The notes under the pieces are model-generated. The model was not told the origin of the DNA and searched no databases. It saw only the letters and a list, made by a program, of their open reading frames with translations. A program made the position numbers and the translations under genes. Positions 55,043 to 64,000 of a stretch of 64,000 nucleotides of DNA are shown piece after piece (the first letter of the stretch is position 1; each line of letters opens with the position of its first letter). This DNA comes from Gluconacetobacter diazotrophicus PA1 5 (GTDB lineage: Bacteria > Pseudomonadota > Alphaproteobacteria > Acetobacterales > Acetobacteraceae). The DNA is taken from the NCBI RefSeq assembly GCF_000021325.1, contig NC_011365.1:744001-808000 (forward strand), given 5' to 3'.

Positions 55043-56643
55043 CAGACAGCCCCCTGCGCACGCTTGTGCAGACGCGTGATGGCATCCAGCGACGACAGGA
55101 TCGCGCCTTCCTGCCAGCAGCCGATATAGGACGCATGCTCCCCGGCCAGGACGATCCGGTTATCGACCTCGCACAACGTCTTGTAATGGGTCTTGCGTGC
55201 CTGCTCGGACCACATGGAACAGCACCCCAGGGTCCAGGGCATGCGGCTCCAGGCCACGGCGACGCCCGAGCGGAATTCCTTGCGATAGTTCGGATGGATG
55301 ACCTGACCCTGCGCCAGCCCGCGCTCGATCCGCTCCGCCGGACTCATGCCCGCGAAATCGTAGGCCGCCGGCCCGAACATGTAGCCGCCCAGCAGGACGG
55401 CCGGACCGTTGCTGAAATAGCCGTGGCTGGGATACGAGATCTGGCTGATCGGCTGGTCGGTGAAGCTGATGCCGCCATAGATCTGGTCGTCTTCCTCCCA
55501 GAAGCGGCGGTTGAATTCCAGGCCCAGCTTGACGGACGACGCATAGGGAACCGCCGCGATCGCCGCCTTCAGCGGGCCGCTGACCTGGATGTCGAGCTGC
55601 GAGAGCACCGACAGCGGAATGGTGCAGACGCAATAATCGGCCTGGGCCTGCCGGACGGCGCCGCCATGGGCCATGTCGTCATAGGTCACGGTCACCCCGT
55701 GGTCGTCCTGGTGGATCGACGAGACCTTGCAGTTCAGGGTGATCAGGTCATGCACCTGGCGGGTGAAGCCCTTGCCGATCTGGTCCATGCCGCCGACGGG
55801 CTGGAACATCGTCGTCTGCATGTCCAGCCGTTCGTGGAAGGCCATCCACTGCCACAGGCCCGACCGCATCACGTCGCCGCGCGCGAACGTATCCGAAGGG
55901 ATCGGCGCGCCGTCGACGCCGCCGCCCTGCGGCTTCGCGAAGCCGCGCCGCAGCGAACTGGTCACCCCCTTGCGATAGGCCCCGCTGGCGTCCAGCCCGC
56001 CCCATTCGCGCATCGCCGTGGCGACATGGGCGCGTTCGTCGGCCGAAACGACATCGTCCAGTTTGTGCTGCTCGATCGCCTTGGACAGCAGTTCGGCAGT
56101 GAAGCCGTTGAAGTCGGACGCGAATTCACGATAGCGCACGGCCTTGCCGCCGAAGGCGTCCGAGGTATGCAGCCAGGAATTATGGTTCAGTTCGACGAAC
56201 GGTTCCAGTTCGACACCGAACGCCTTGCAGTAATGCAGCAGGCCCTGGTGATGGTATGGAATGCGCCACGGGCCGGGGTTGATGTAGTTGCCCGGGGCGA
56301 ACTGGACCTTCTGGGTCGCGCCGCCCAGTTCCGTCAGCGTGTCGCCGCCACGCAGCGAAATATTGCGCCCGCCGCTGCGATTCTGGAATTCCAGGATGCG
56401 GACCTGATAGCCCGCCTTGCGCAGTTCATAGGCCGCCAGCATCCCGGCCAGGCCGGCCCCCAGCACCAGAACCCGGGTTCCGCGCTTGGCCCCGGTCAGG
56501 ACGGGCGGGCCGCTGAAATCGGTGCCGGCGGCGTGGCCCAGGCTGGTCATCGCCTGATAGAGGGCGGCACTGCCCCCCAATATGCCGATTCGGGTCAGCA
56601 TCTGACGGCGCGTAGCCGCCGGACGCCGAAAAGCATTCGTCAT
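55042..56643 (-). CDS. Tat-exported flavin-dependent amine oxidase
   Basis: 533 residues from ATG 56643. A Tat-type signal (ATRRQMLTRIGILGG) is followed by the FAD Rossmann motif RVLVLGAGLAGMLAAYEL (GAGLAG 62-67), RILEFQNRSGGRNISLRGGDTLTELGGATQKV, and the C-terminal RIVLAGEHASYIGCWQEGAILSSLDAI, the FAD-binding tail of the monoamine/L-amino-acid oxidase family. The fold implies oxidative deamination of an amine or amino acid to an imine; substrate unknown. A cytochrome c and a RidA protein follow with overlapping genes, suggesting a dehydrogenase that hands electrons to cytochrome c rather than to oxygen. The nearly 300 bases upstream hold no gene besides the CBS end. Confidence 0.88.
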   Translation of the reverse strand: MTNAFRRPAATRRQMLTRIGILGGSAALYQAMTSLGHAAGTDFSGPPVLTGAKRGTRVLVLGAGLAGMLAAYELRKAGYQVRILEFQNRSGGRNISLRGGDTLTELGGATQKVQFAPGNYINPGPWRIPYHHQGLLHYCKAFGVELEPFVELNHNSWLHTSDAFGGKAVRYREFASDFNGFTAELLSKAIEQHKLDDVVSADERAHVATAMREWGGLDASGAYRKGVTSSLRRGFAKPQGGGVDGAPIPSDTFARGDVMRSGLWQWMAFHERLDMQTTMFQPVGGMDQIGKGFTRQVHDLITLNCKVSSIHQDDHGVTVTYDDMAHGGAVRQAQADYCVCTIPLSVLSQLDIQVSGPLKAAIAAVPYASSVKLGLEFNRRFWEEDDQIYGGISFTDQPISQISYPSHGYFSNGPAVLLGGYMFGPAAYDFAGMSPAERIERGLAQGQVIHPNYRKEFRSGVAVAWSRMPWTLGCCSMWSEQARKTHYKTLCEVDNRIVLAGEHASYIGCWQEGAILSSLDAITRLHKRAQGAV

Positions 56644-56941
56644 AAAAGCTTCCCCAGAAGACGTTGCAGGAGCATGCAACAGATAAGGTGACAGCCGGAC
56701 GGCACGCCCGTCTTGTGCCGGTGAGCCACCTTGTTACAGCCTTCCGTCGCGCCGGGGCAATCATCTGGGTTCCATACCGTAATGGTTTTTTCCGCCTCCG
56801 CCGGCGCCCGGTACCGGCCCGCATCGCGAAGACACCTTGTTTCACCGCTGCTTTCGAAGCCGCACGTCCCGGGCGCGCCTGGGGGATATCGTGATTCAAA
56901 TGCCACAACGAAACAAAAAAATGTCTCGGTATCGAATCATG

Positions 56942-57394
56942 TCAGGCGGCGTGGTCCGTGTTGCCGATAATGTAGTTCCGGCCGGAGGTCGCGGCGTGGC
57001 GGGCTTCCTCGATCCGGAACTTGACGAGGTCGCCGATGCTGACCAGGCCGACCACCGCGCCGTTTTCCAGCACCGGGACGTGCCGGGCCCGCCGTCCGGT
57101 CATCCGGCGCGCGACCGCGACGATATCCTCGTCCAGCGACGTCGTGGGGACGTTGCGCATCATCACGTCCTCCGCCCGCAGCCGCGCGAAATCCGCCCCG
57201 TACCGCGATAGCGCGCCGACCAGCGCGCGTTCCGACACCAGCCCGACCAGCACGCCCGCCGCGTCCAGCACCGGAACCCCGCCGATGCGCCGGTCGCTGA
57301 GCAGGCGTGCGACGTCGGCCACGTTCATATCCTCGCGCACCGTCGTGACGTGATGGCCCTTGCGGTCCAGCACCTGAAGAACAGAAGCCGTCAT
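56942..57394 (-). CDS. CBS-domain pair protein
   Basis: 150 residues from ATG 57394. Two CBS domains: MNVADVARLLSDRRIGGVPVLDAAGVLVGLVSERAL and SLDEDIVAVARRMTGRRARHVPVLENGAVVGLVSIGDLVKFRI. Such stand-alone pairs bind adenine nucleotides and act as sensors. It follows nuoN by 60 bases in the same direction and could be co-transcribed with complex I. Confidence 0.88.
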   Translation of the reverse strand: MTASVLQVLDRKGHHVTTVREDMNVADVARLLSDRRIGGVPVLDAAGVLVGLVSERALVGALSRYGADFARLRAEDVMMRNVPTTSLDEDIVAVARRMTGRRARHVPVLENGAVVGLVSIGDLVKFRIEEARHAATSGRNYIIGNTDHAA

Positions 57395-57454
57395 GATGCA
57401 TCCTCCCGCGTCCCCGATCGGGGGCGCGCAAGGGTGATGTGGCAAGCCGGACGG

Positions 57455-58936
57455 CTAACGGAAGGGGACGGTGCCCGGCACGTGGGCGGCGGCGAACAGA
57501 AATTCGTGAGACCCCGCCGCCGCGACCAGCGCGCCGCTCCACCGCACCAGCGGGCCGGGCAGCAGGCCGATCATCACCACGACCACCGCCAGCACCGCGA
57601 CCAGGCCGGCCTGTCCGCGCCCCGCCGGGGCGCCTTCGCGCGGCAGGACGCCCGGCGCGGACGCCATCATGACCCGCGCCACGTTCAGGTAATAGTACAG
57701 GCCGATGACGCTGCCCACGATCAGGGCCGCCAACAGGACCGTGCGGTGGGCCGACATGCCCGCCGTGACGATATACGCCTTGGCGAAGAAGCCGGCGACC
57801 GGGGGAATGCCCGCCAGCGACAGCAGCATGACGGACAGCGCGCAGGCCACCGCCGGATGCCGGTGGAACATGCCGCGCCACGAATCGAGGTCCGCCATGT
57901 CCTCGCCACCCTGCCCCACCGCGCCCAACACCGCGAACGCCCCCAGCGTGGCCGCCGAATAGGCCGCCAGATAGAAGGCGGCGCTGCCCGCGCCGAACGG
58001 CCCGGGCGACAGCAGCGCCACCAGCAGGTACCCGATATGGGCGATGGACGACCCCGCCAGCAGCCGCTTCAGGTTGGTCTGCCGCAGGGCCAGCAGGTTG
58101 CCGCCCAGCATGCTCAGCACCGCCACCGCGGTCAGTTCGGTGGACAGGGGTCCGGCGCCGGCCAGGTCCACGCCCGCGGCGTAATGGGCCAGCGCGACGA
58201 ACAGCGCGATCTTGGAGACGACGGCGATGAAGGCCGCGACCGGCAGCGGCGCGCCCTCGATCACGTCGGGCAGCCACAAATGGAACGGCACGACCGACAG
58301 TTTGAAGAACAGGCCCGTCAGGACCATGATGCTGGCCGCCAGCCCCAGGATTCCATGCGCCCCGCCATCCAGCGCGGCGAAGCGCAGCGTGCCGCCCTGG
58401 TCGTAGGACAATGCCAGTCCGAACAGCAGGATCGCGGTCGAGACACCGGACAGCATCAGGTATTTCATCGCGGCCTCGACCGCTTCCGGCCGGCCGGGCC
58501 GGTAGGCGACCAGCCCCGGCAGGGACAGGCTGAGCGTTTCCAGCCCCAGGAACAGCGCGATCATGTTCGCGCTGCCCGCCACGATCACGGCGCCCAGCGT
58601 GCCCAGCAGCAGCAGCAGGTGCCCCTCGCCCGCGCCGTCATCCCCCAGGCGGCGCCACGCCATGGCCAGCACGCCGCCCGACGACAGCACGATCAGCCCG
58701 GCGCCATAGACGAACCACCCATCGGCCGCGAACAGGGCGGCCCCGTCCGCGACGGGCGGGCCGCCCGCACCGGCGAAGGCCAGGCTGGCCAGCGCCAGGA
58801 CCAGCGTGCCGGCGGCCACCCATCCCATGGCCGCGCGCCGCCATGCCAGGCAGGCCAGCAGGGCCAGGATGCCGGCCCCCAGGACCAGCACGGGCGGCGG
58901 CATGGCGGGCAATATGGTCATGGCGTCATGAGTCAT
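57455..58936 (-). CDS. nuoN: NADH-quinone oxidoreductase subunit N
   Basis: 493 residues, a proton-pumping antiporter-like subunit with about 14 transmembrane helices. LFLGLETLSLSLPGLVAY carries the TM5 Glu, FKLSVVPFHLWLPDVIEGAPLPVAAF the TM7-8 Lys and motif, and LSLAGIPPVAGFFAKAYIV follows. ATG 58936 overlaps the nuoM stop (ATGA). Last gene of the nuo run. Confidence 0.93.
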   Translation of the reverse strand: MTHDAMTILPAMPPPVLVLGAGILALLACLAWRRAAMGWVAAGTLVLALASLAFAGAGGPPVADGAALFAADGWFVYGAGLIVLSSGGVLAMAWRRLGDDGAGEGHLLLLLGTLGAVIVAGSANMIALFLGLETLSLSLPGLVAYRPGRPEAVEAAMKYLMLSGVSTAILLFGLALSYDQGGTLRFAALDGGAHGILGLAASIMVLTGLFFKLSVVPFHLWLPDVIEGAPLPVAAFIAVVSKIALFVALAHYAAGVDLAGAGPLSTELTAVAVLSMLGGNLLALRQTNLKRLLAGSSIAHIGYLLVALLSPGPFGAGSAAFYLAAYSAATLGAFAVLGAVGQGGEDMADLDSWRGMFHRHPAVACALSVMLLSLAGIPPVAGFFAKAYIVTAGMSAHRTVLLAALIVGSVIGLYYYLNVARVMMASAPGVLPREGAPAGRGQAGLVAVLAVVVVMIGLLPGPLVRWSGALVAAAGSHEFLFAAAHVPGTVPFR

Positions 58937-60414
58937 GGCGCGGACACCGTCGGGCGGGCGGGCTGCGACAGGTCCAGCACCGGCTGCGGGCACAGGCCCA
59001 GGCCGATCAGCAGCGCGACCGTGCCGCCCAGTACCGCCATGTGCCGCGCCCCGAAATCGCCGGCCCCCCGGACCCCGTCCACCGGAAGGGGACCCTGGAA
59101 GGCCCGGCTGACCATGGTCAGGCCGTACAGCGCGGACAGGACCAGCCCCGACGCCGCCAGGACGGCCAGCAGCGGACTGATGCGCCACGTCGCCAGCAGC
59201 ACCAGGAATTCGCCCACGAAATTGCCCAGGCCCGGCAGGCCCAGCGACGCCACCGCGAAGACCAGCCCCATGGCGGACAGATGCGGCATCACCGCCCACA
59301 ATCCGCCCATGCGGCGCAGGTCGCGGGTATGCAGCCGGTCCTGCAGCGCCCCGGCGATGACGAACAGCGCGCCGGTGCTCAGCCCATGGGCCAGCATCTG
59401 CACCACCGCCCCTTCCATCCCCAGGGCCGAGCCCGAGAAAACCCCCATCAGGACGAACCCCAGATGGCTGACGCTGCTATAGGCGATCAGCCGTTTCAGG
59501 TCGTCCTGCACCAGTGCCTGCATCGCGCCGTACAGGACGCCCGCCACCCCCAGCACCAGCGCCAGCGGCGCCAGCCGTGACGCGGCGTCGGGAAACAGCA
59601 GCGCGACGAAGCGGATCAGCCCGTAACCGCCGGTCTTCAGCAGCACCCCGGCCAGCAGCACGCTGCCCGCCGTGGGGGCCTGGGTGTGGGTGTCGGGCAG
59701 CCAGACATGCAGCGGCACCACCGGCAGCTTCACCGCGAAGGCGACGAAGAACCCCGACGCCAGCGCCAGCGCCACGCCCGGCGCCAGCATCGTGCCCGCC
59801 AGGGCGAAATAATCGAAGGTCAGGACCCCGGTCTGGCGAAAATGCGCGATGGCCAGACCCAGGATGGACAGCAGCATCAGCAGGCCGCTGCCCTGGGTGA
59901 ACAGGAAGAACTTGATGGCCGCGCGCGCCCGGTCCTCGTGCCCCCAGCCGGTGATCAGGACATAGAGCGGTACCAGCATCAGTTCCCAGAAGAAGAAGAA
60001 CAGAAACAGGTCGGTCGCGATGAACACGCCGTCCACCCCCGCGACCGTCGCCAGCAGCAGCAGGTGAAACACCCCGGCCCCCGGCCCGATATCGCGCGAG
60101 GCCAGCAGCACGCACGGCCAGGACAGCACCACCGTCAGCCACAGCATAACCAGCCCCAGCCCGTCCAGGTCGCAGCGCACCGCGATGCCCAGGGCGGGAA
60201 TCCACGGCACGGCGAAATGCGCCAGCCACGGCCCGCCGCCCGCCGGGGCGTGCCAGTACGCACGCCAGGTGATGTACAGCAGCAGCAGGGTCAGCAGCGC
60301 CAGCGTGGCCAGCGTCACGCGCCACGGCCCGCGCGGGCCGGCGCCGCGTCCGGCCAGCCACGCCGCCGTCCCGCCGGCCAGCGGCAGCAGGACCAGGGCC
60401 GGCAACGCGATCAT
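58933..60414 (-). CDS. nuoM: NADH-quinone oxidoreductase subunit M
   Basis: 493 residues. FFFFWELMLVPLYVLITGWG (conserved Glu), AFAVKLPVVPLHVWLPDTHTQAPTAGSVLLAG (conserved Lys), AYSSVSHLGFVLMG and VASLGLPGLGNFVGEFLVL define NuoM. A proton-translocating membrane-arm subunit. Starts in the nuoL stop (ATGA, 60414) and overlaps nuoN. Confidence 0.93.
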   Translation of the reverse strand: MIALPALVLLPLAGGTAAWLAGRGAGPRGPWRVTLATLALLTLLLLYITWRAYWHAPAGGGPWLAHFAVPWIPALGIAVRCDLDGLGLVMLWLTVVLSWPCVLLASRDIGPGAGVFHLLLLATVAGVDGVFIATDLFLFFFFWELMLVPLYVLITGWGHEDRARAAIKFFLFTQGSGLLMLLSILGLAIAHFRQTGVLTFDYFALAGTMLAPGVALALASGFFVAFAVKLPVVPLHVWLPDTHTQAPTAGSVLLAGVLLKTGGYGLIRFVALLFPDAASRLAPLALVLGVAGVLYGAMQALVQDDLKRLIAYSSVSHLGFVLMGVFSGSALGMEGAVVQMLAHGLSTGALFVIAGALQDRLHTRDLRRMGGLWAVMPHLSAMGLVFAVASLGLPGLGNFVGEFLVLLATWRISPLLAVLAASGLVLSALYGLTMVSRAFQGPLPVDGVRGAGDFGARHMAVLGGTVALLIGLGLCPQPVLDLSQPARPTVSAP

Positions 60415-62288
60415 GGCCGTCCCCCCCATGGCTGCACCGCCAGGCACAGGGCGACCGCCGTACCCACGGCCAGCCACCCGGCATAGCGCCGGACCTGGCC
60501 GTCCTGCATCAGTCCCAGTGCCTTGCCGCCCCAGACGGCCCCCGCCGCCAGCAGGTCGGGCAGGATGTCGAACACGTCCCGCTTCATCCACCGGCCCAGG
60601 GCGGTGAACGGGCGCACCACCAGCACGCCGTACGCCGCATCGAACCCCCACCCCGCCCGCGCCAGCCCCGCCAGCACGCCGGAGGCCGGCTGCGGCACAC
60701 GTCCCGGTTGCCAGAACACCCAGGCCAGCGCGATCCCGGCCAGCGGCGCCAGGGACCCGGCCGCCAGCAACGCACGACCACCCTCGCCGCCCGATTCCGC
60801 CTCGGCCCCGCCCAGCACCGGCGCCAGCAGGTGCGACAGCAGGTGCACCGGCGCGATGACATCGGGCATTTCGATCATCCCGCCGACGACCGCCAGGACG
60901 GACAGGCACGCCAGCGGCACCGCCATCGACCAGCCGGTGCTGCCCGTCGCGGTGCCGCGCGGCGCGCCCAGGAAGACGATGAAGACGCAGCGGAAACTGT
61001 ACAGCCCGGTCAGGAACGCCCCCAGCAGCGCCCCCGCCCACAGCAGGGGGGAACTGTCCCACGCGCCCTGCAGGATCGCTTCCTTGCTGTAGAACCCGGC
61101 GGAGACCAGCGGCACGCCCGCCAGCGCCGCCGCCCCCGCCACGAAGGCGGCGAAGACGCCCGGCATCGCCCGCCGCAGCCCGCCCATGTGAAAGATATCC
61201 TGCTGGTGATGCATGCGCAGGATCACCGCGCCCGCCGCCATGAACAGCAGCGCCTTGAACATCGCATGCGTCACCAGGTGGAAGATCGCGGCCCCCCACG
61301 CCCCGGTGCCCAGCGCCAGGAACATGTAGCCAAGCTGGCTGATGGTGGAATAGGCCAGGATACGCTTGATATCCGTCTGGACCAGGGCGCTGCCCCCCGC
61401 CAGCAGCAGCGTCACCAGCCCCACGACCGAGATCACCCCCATCACCACCGGCGCCGGCTCGAACAGCGCATGCAGCCGCGCGATCAGGTAGACCCCGGCC
61501 GTCACCATCGTCGCCGCGTGGATCAGGGCCGAAACCGGCGTGGGACCGGCCATGGCGTCGGGCAGCCAGATCTGGAACGGAACCTGCGCCGACTTGGCCA
61601 CCGCGCCGCACAGCAGCAGCAGCGCCACCAGTTCGGCGCCCGGGCCGCGCAGGAAGCGCGTGGCGTCCAGCACGCGGTCGATGTCCAGGCTGCCCGCGCG
61701 CGTCGCCAGCAGCAGCAGCCCGCACAGCAGCAGCACGTCGCCGATCCGCGTGACGATGAAGGCCTTGCGCGCGGCGGCGCCGTTCGCGACCTCGCGGTAC
61801 CAGAAGCCGATCAGCAGGTAGGAACACAGGCCCACGCCCTCCCACCCCACATAGAGGCACAGCAGGTCGGACGACAGGACCAGTACCAGCATGGCGGCGA
61901 CGAACAGCGTCATGCCGCCGAAGAATCGTGCGATATCGGGGTCGTCCCACATATATCCGCACGCATACAGGTGGATCAGGAACCCGATCCCGGTCACGAC
62001 CAGCATCATCACGAGCGACAGCGGATCGACCGCGAACGACACATGCGCGTCGAACCCGTCCACGCGCATCCACTGCCACAGCACGATCCGCAGGGCCGGA
62101 TGGGGCGCGGGCAGCAGGTCCACCGCCAGCCATCCGGTCAGCAGCGCCGACAGGCCCAGCGCCCCGGCGGCAATGATGCAGGCCGCGCGGGTGGACATAC
62201 GGCCCGACCGCAGGAACAGGGGAAACAGGAACAGGATCGTGGCGGCCAGGAGCGGGCACAGGACGATCAGCGGCGGCAGCGCGGTCAT
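60411..62288 (-). CDS. nuoL: NADH-quinone oxidoreductase subunit L
   Basis: 625 residues. LYVGWEGVGLCSYLLIGFWY, SAQVPFQIWLPDAMAGPTPVSALIHAATMVTAG, AYSTISQLGYMFLALG and LAGVPLVSAGFYSKEAIL are NuoL signatures; the C-terminal lateral helix region follows. It is the distal proton pump of complex I. Six bases after nuoK; overlaps nuoM. Confidence 0.93.
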   Translation of the reverse strand: MTALPPLIVLCPLLAATILFLFPLFLRSGRMSTRAACIIAAGALGLSALLTGWLAVDLLPAPHPALRIVLWQWMRVDGFDAHVSFAVDPLSLVMMLVVTGIGFLIHLYACGYMWDDPDIARFFGGMTLFVAAMLVLVLSSDLLCLYVGWEGVGLCSYLLIGFWYREVANGAAARKAFIVTRIGDVLLLCGLLLLATRAGSLDIDRVLDATRFLRGPGAELVALLLLCGAVAKSAQVPFQIWLPDAMAGPTPVSALIHAATMVTAGVYLIARLHALFEPAPVVMGVISVVGLVTLLLAGGSALVQTDIKRILAYSTISQLGYMFLALGTGAWGAAIFHLVTHAMFKALLFMAAGAVILRMHHQQDIFHMGGLRRAMPGVFAAFVAGAAALAGVPLVSAGFYSKEAILQGAWDSSPLLWAGALLGAFLTGLYSFRCVFIVFLGAPRGTATGSTGWSMAVPLACLSVLAVVGGMIEMPDVIAPVHLLSHLLAPVLGGAEAESGGEGGRALLAAGSLAPLAGIALAWVFWQPGRVPQPASGVLAGLARAGWGFDAAYGVLVVRPFTALGRWMKRDVFDILPDLLAAGAVWGGKALGLMQDGQVRRYAGWLAVGTAVALCLAVQPWGGRP

Positions 62289-62293
62289 GATCG

Positions 62294-62608
62294 CTATCCC
62301 TTCAGGCGGTTGCCGGTATCGGCGTCCAGGGTCGGCCGCCCCGCCTGGTGCATCCGCAGCAGGATCGCCAGCCCGATCGCGGCCTCGGCCGCCGCCAGGG
62401 ACAGGATCATCAGGAACATCACCTGCCCCTCCGCCGCATGCCAGCGCGTTCCGGCCGCGACGAAGGCCAGCGCCGCCGCATTCAGCATGATTTCAATGGA
62501 CATCAGCATGAACAGCAGGTTGCGCCGCACCAGGACACCCAGCAGCCCCAGCGCGAACAGGCCGGCGGCCAGCAGCATCGCCATGTCCGGGGTGGGGCGC
62601 ATGATCAT
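62294..62608 (-). CDS. nuoK: NADH-quinone oxidoreductase subunit K
   Basis: 104 residues with three transmembrane helices. [23 protein letters not shown] includes the conserved Glu of TM2; the second Glu lies in [16 protein letters not shown] 62608 overlaps the nuoJ stop (ATGA). Confidence 0.92.
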   Translation of the reverse strand: MIMRPTPDMAMLLAAGLFALGLLGVLVRRNLLFMLMSIEIMLNAAALAFVAAGTRWHAAEGQVMFLMILSLAAAEAAIGLAILLRMHQAGRPTLDADTGNRLKG

Positions 62609-63111
62609 TCCCCCCCCTGAAGATGGCGGCCGATGCGAAAGGCGCTGGCCAGCCCGGCCAGAAGCAGGAACGACGCCAGTTCGACCGTCAGCGCATAGGG
62701 CCCGTACAACACCAGCCCCACCTGCGCCGGACCGATGGGGCCGCCGCCGCCCGCCGGCGCGGTCACGGCCAGCGCACGCAGCAGCGCCGCCAGCAGGACA
62801 CCGGCCAGCAGGACCGGGCCGATCCACACGCGCGGCACGATCCACGCCCGTTCGCGCCGCTGGTCCGTCGCCCCCAGGTTGAGCATCATGACCACGAATA
62901 CGAACAGGACCATGATGGCGCCGGCATAGATGATGACTTCCAGCATGGCCGCGAAAGGCGCGCCCAACTGGAAAAAGATGCCGGCCAGCGCCAGCAGCAG
63001 CACGACCAGGTACAGCAGCGCGTGCACGGCATTCGCGCGCGTGACCGTCATGAAGGCGGCCAGCACGACCACCAGCGCGGACAGGGCGAAGGAGACATTC
63101 ATGTCCATCAC
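62605..63111 (-). CDS. nuoJ: NADH-quinone oxidoreductase subunit J
   Basis: 168 residues with five transmembrane helices. [21 protein letters not shown] and [25 protein letters not shown] are the conserved NuoJ core with the pi-bulge TM3. Start may be ATG 63108 or 63102. Two bases after nuoI. Confidence 0.92.
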   Translation of the reverse strand: MMDMNVSFALSALVVVLAAFMTVTRANAVHALLYLVVLLLALAGIFFQLGAPFAAMLEVIIYAGAIMVLFVFVVMMLNLGATDQRRERAWIVPRVWIGPVLLAGVLLAALLRALAVTAPAGGGGPIGPAQVGLVLYGPYALTVELASFLLLAGLASAFRIGRHLQGGE

Positions 63112-63113
63112 CC

Positions 63114-63626
63114 TCAGGGCATCAGGCTGCGCACGTCGACTGGCGGGGATTCGCGTTCCGCTTCCCCCTTGTCCTTGCCCGGGATCGTCACGCCGGACAC
63201 GAGATAGAAGCTGTAATCGGGATATTTCCCGGTTCCCGAAATCAGCAGGTCCTCCTTTTCATAGACCAGGCTGGGGCGGACATATTCGCTCATCTCGAAA
63301 TCGGGGGTCAGCTGAATCGCGTAGGTCGGGCAGGCTTCCTCGCAGAATCCGCAGAAGATGCAGCGGGAAAAATTGATACGGAAATAATCCGGGTACCAGC
63401 GCCCGTCCTGTTCCGTTTTCTGCAGACTGATGCAGTCCACCGGGCAGGCCACGGCGCACAGGCCGCAGGCGACGCAGCGTTCCTGCCCGTCGGGATCGCG
63501 CGACAGGATGATGCGCCCGCGATAGCGCGGCGGCAGCGGCGGCTTGGTCTCGGGATAGCCCACCGTGACCCGGCGATGGGTCATGTGCCGGAAGGTCAGC
63601 CACAGCGTGCGCAGGATATCGAACAT
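63114..63626 (-). CDS. nuoI: NADH-quinone oxidoreductase subunit I
   Basis: 170 residues from ATG 63626. Two 4Fe-4S ferredoxin motifs: [12 protein letters not shown] (51-62) and [12 protein letters not shown] (89-100). They form clusters N6a and N6b on the path to quinone. The in-frame extension to 63677 overlaps nuoH and is cysteine-rich but unlike the family. Confidence 0.94.
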   Translation of the reverse strand: MFDILRTLWLTFRHMTHRRVTVGYPETKPPLPPRYRGRIILSRDPDGQERCVACGLCAVACPVDCISLQKTEQDGRWYPDYFRINFSRCIFCGFCEEACPTYAIQLTPDFEMSEYVRPSLVYEKEDLLISGTGKYPDYSFYLVSGVTIPGKDKGEAERESPPVDVRSLMP

Positions 63627-63636
63627 CGCGGGCCCC

Positions 63637-64000
63637 CTATCCCGGCGCGCGCAGCAGCAGCACCGCGCCGGTCGCAACGATATTGAGCAAGGAAAGCGGC
63701 AGCAGGACCTTCCAGCCCAGCACCATCAACTGGTCGTAGCGCAGGCGCGGCAGCGCCGCGCGCAGCAGGATGAACAGGCCGGTCAGCACCCCGGTCTTCA
63801 GCGCGAACCACAGCCCCCCGGGCAGGACCGGCCCCTGCCATCCGCCCAGGTACAACGTCGCCACCAGGGCCGAGATCAGGACGATGCCCGCATATTCCGC
63901 CAGGAAGAACATGCCGAACTTCATGCCCGAATATTCGGTATGGAATCCGGCCCCCAGTTCGTTCTCGCCTTCCGGAAGATCGAACGGCAGGCGATGGGTT
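63637..64000 (-). CDS. nuoH: NADH-quinone oxidoreductase subunit H (5' part off window)
   Basis: The C-terminal 120 residues are present, entering from the right edge: [20 protein letters not shown], then [20 protein letters not shown], the highly conserved NuoH loop and TM region near the quinone site, and [20 protein letters not shown]. The start lies beyond the window. Confidence 0.93.
   Translation of the reverse strand, partial: THRLPFDLPEGENELGAGFHTEYSGMKFGMFFLAEYAGIVLISALVATLYLGGWQGPVLPGGLWFALKTGVLTGLFILLRAALPRLRYDQLMVLGWKVLLPLSLLNIVATGAVLLLRAPG

Noticed and set aside
58933-62259. Apparent 1108-residue fusion protein containing NuoM
   Set aside because: The N-terminal 600 residues are an off-frame reading of nuoL; NuoM starts normally at 60414 with an ATGA overlap.

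Overview
The window is chromosomal DNA of a high-GC alphaproteobacterium. Codon usage, ATGA-type gene overlaps and the gene set (complex I, a glyoxylate shunt with malate synthase G, a dadX/dadA pair, several insertion sequences) suggest the acetic acid bacteria (Acetobacteraceae, Gluconacetobacter-like). That assignment is inference; no rRNA or tRNA gene is present to confirm it.

Bases 1-7.5 kb are a mosaic, transferred-looking region. A secreted GH66 dextranase-like gene runs off the left edge and overlaps the tail of a gene cut by an IS5-family element. That element sits against a broken IS256-family transposase. Next are two adjacent AT-rich paralogous glycosyltransferases, each joined to two copies of a C-terminal beta-rich module, and then a graveyard of IS5/IS3/IS256 remnants. 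From 7.5 to 13 kb lies an ABC-dependent polysaccharide export operon (GT4 glycosyltransferase, KpsE-, KpsM- and KpsT-like proteins) with a divergent outer-membrane KpsD/Wza-like lipoprotein. The 3.5-13 kb stretch probably makes and exports a surface polysaccharide, and the dextranase may trim a glucan.

Bases 13-32 kb are mostly core metabolism and small accessory genes: an inward-rectifier K+ channel, VOC and DUF1330 proteins, a CHAD protein, an Lrp regulator divergent from alanine racemase and D-amino acid dehydrogenase, threonine aldolase with a RhtB exporter, PhzF and UrcA proteins divergent from a MocR regulator, a TRIC-type channel, LtrA and an M61 peptidase. An IS21 element (istA/istB) lies directly at the dadA terminator. 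Beside it an HlyD-like gene is truncated and also split by an IS481-like element.

Bases 33-44 kb hold an HME-type RND efflux operon (adaptor, pump, outer-membrane factor), a ribose-type sugar ABC transporter and a second, intact copy of the IS481-like element inserted at the exact 3' end of a small secreted-protein gene. Bases 44-57 kb hold acetate and C2 metabolism (acetyl-CoA synthetase; an XRE/DUF2083 regulator divergent from isocitrate lyase and malate synthase G), a FetAB-like ABC exporter, and a compact three-gene periplasmic operon of Tat-exported flavin amine oxidase, cytochrome c and a secreted RidA-family protein. From 57 kb to the right edge, the minus-strand nuoHIJKLMN genes of complex I run with ATGA overlaps and are followed by a CBS-domain protein.

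The best candidates for undescribed biology are the glycosyltransferase/repeat-module fusions in the AT-rich island and the exported amine oxidase-cytochrome c-RidA operon.
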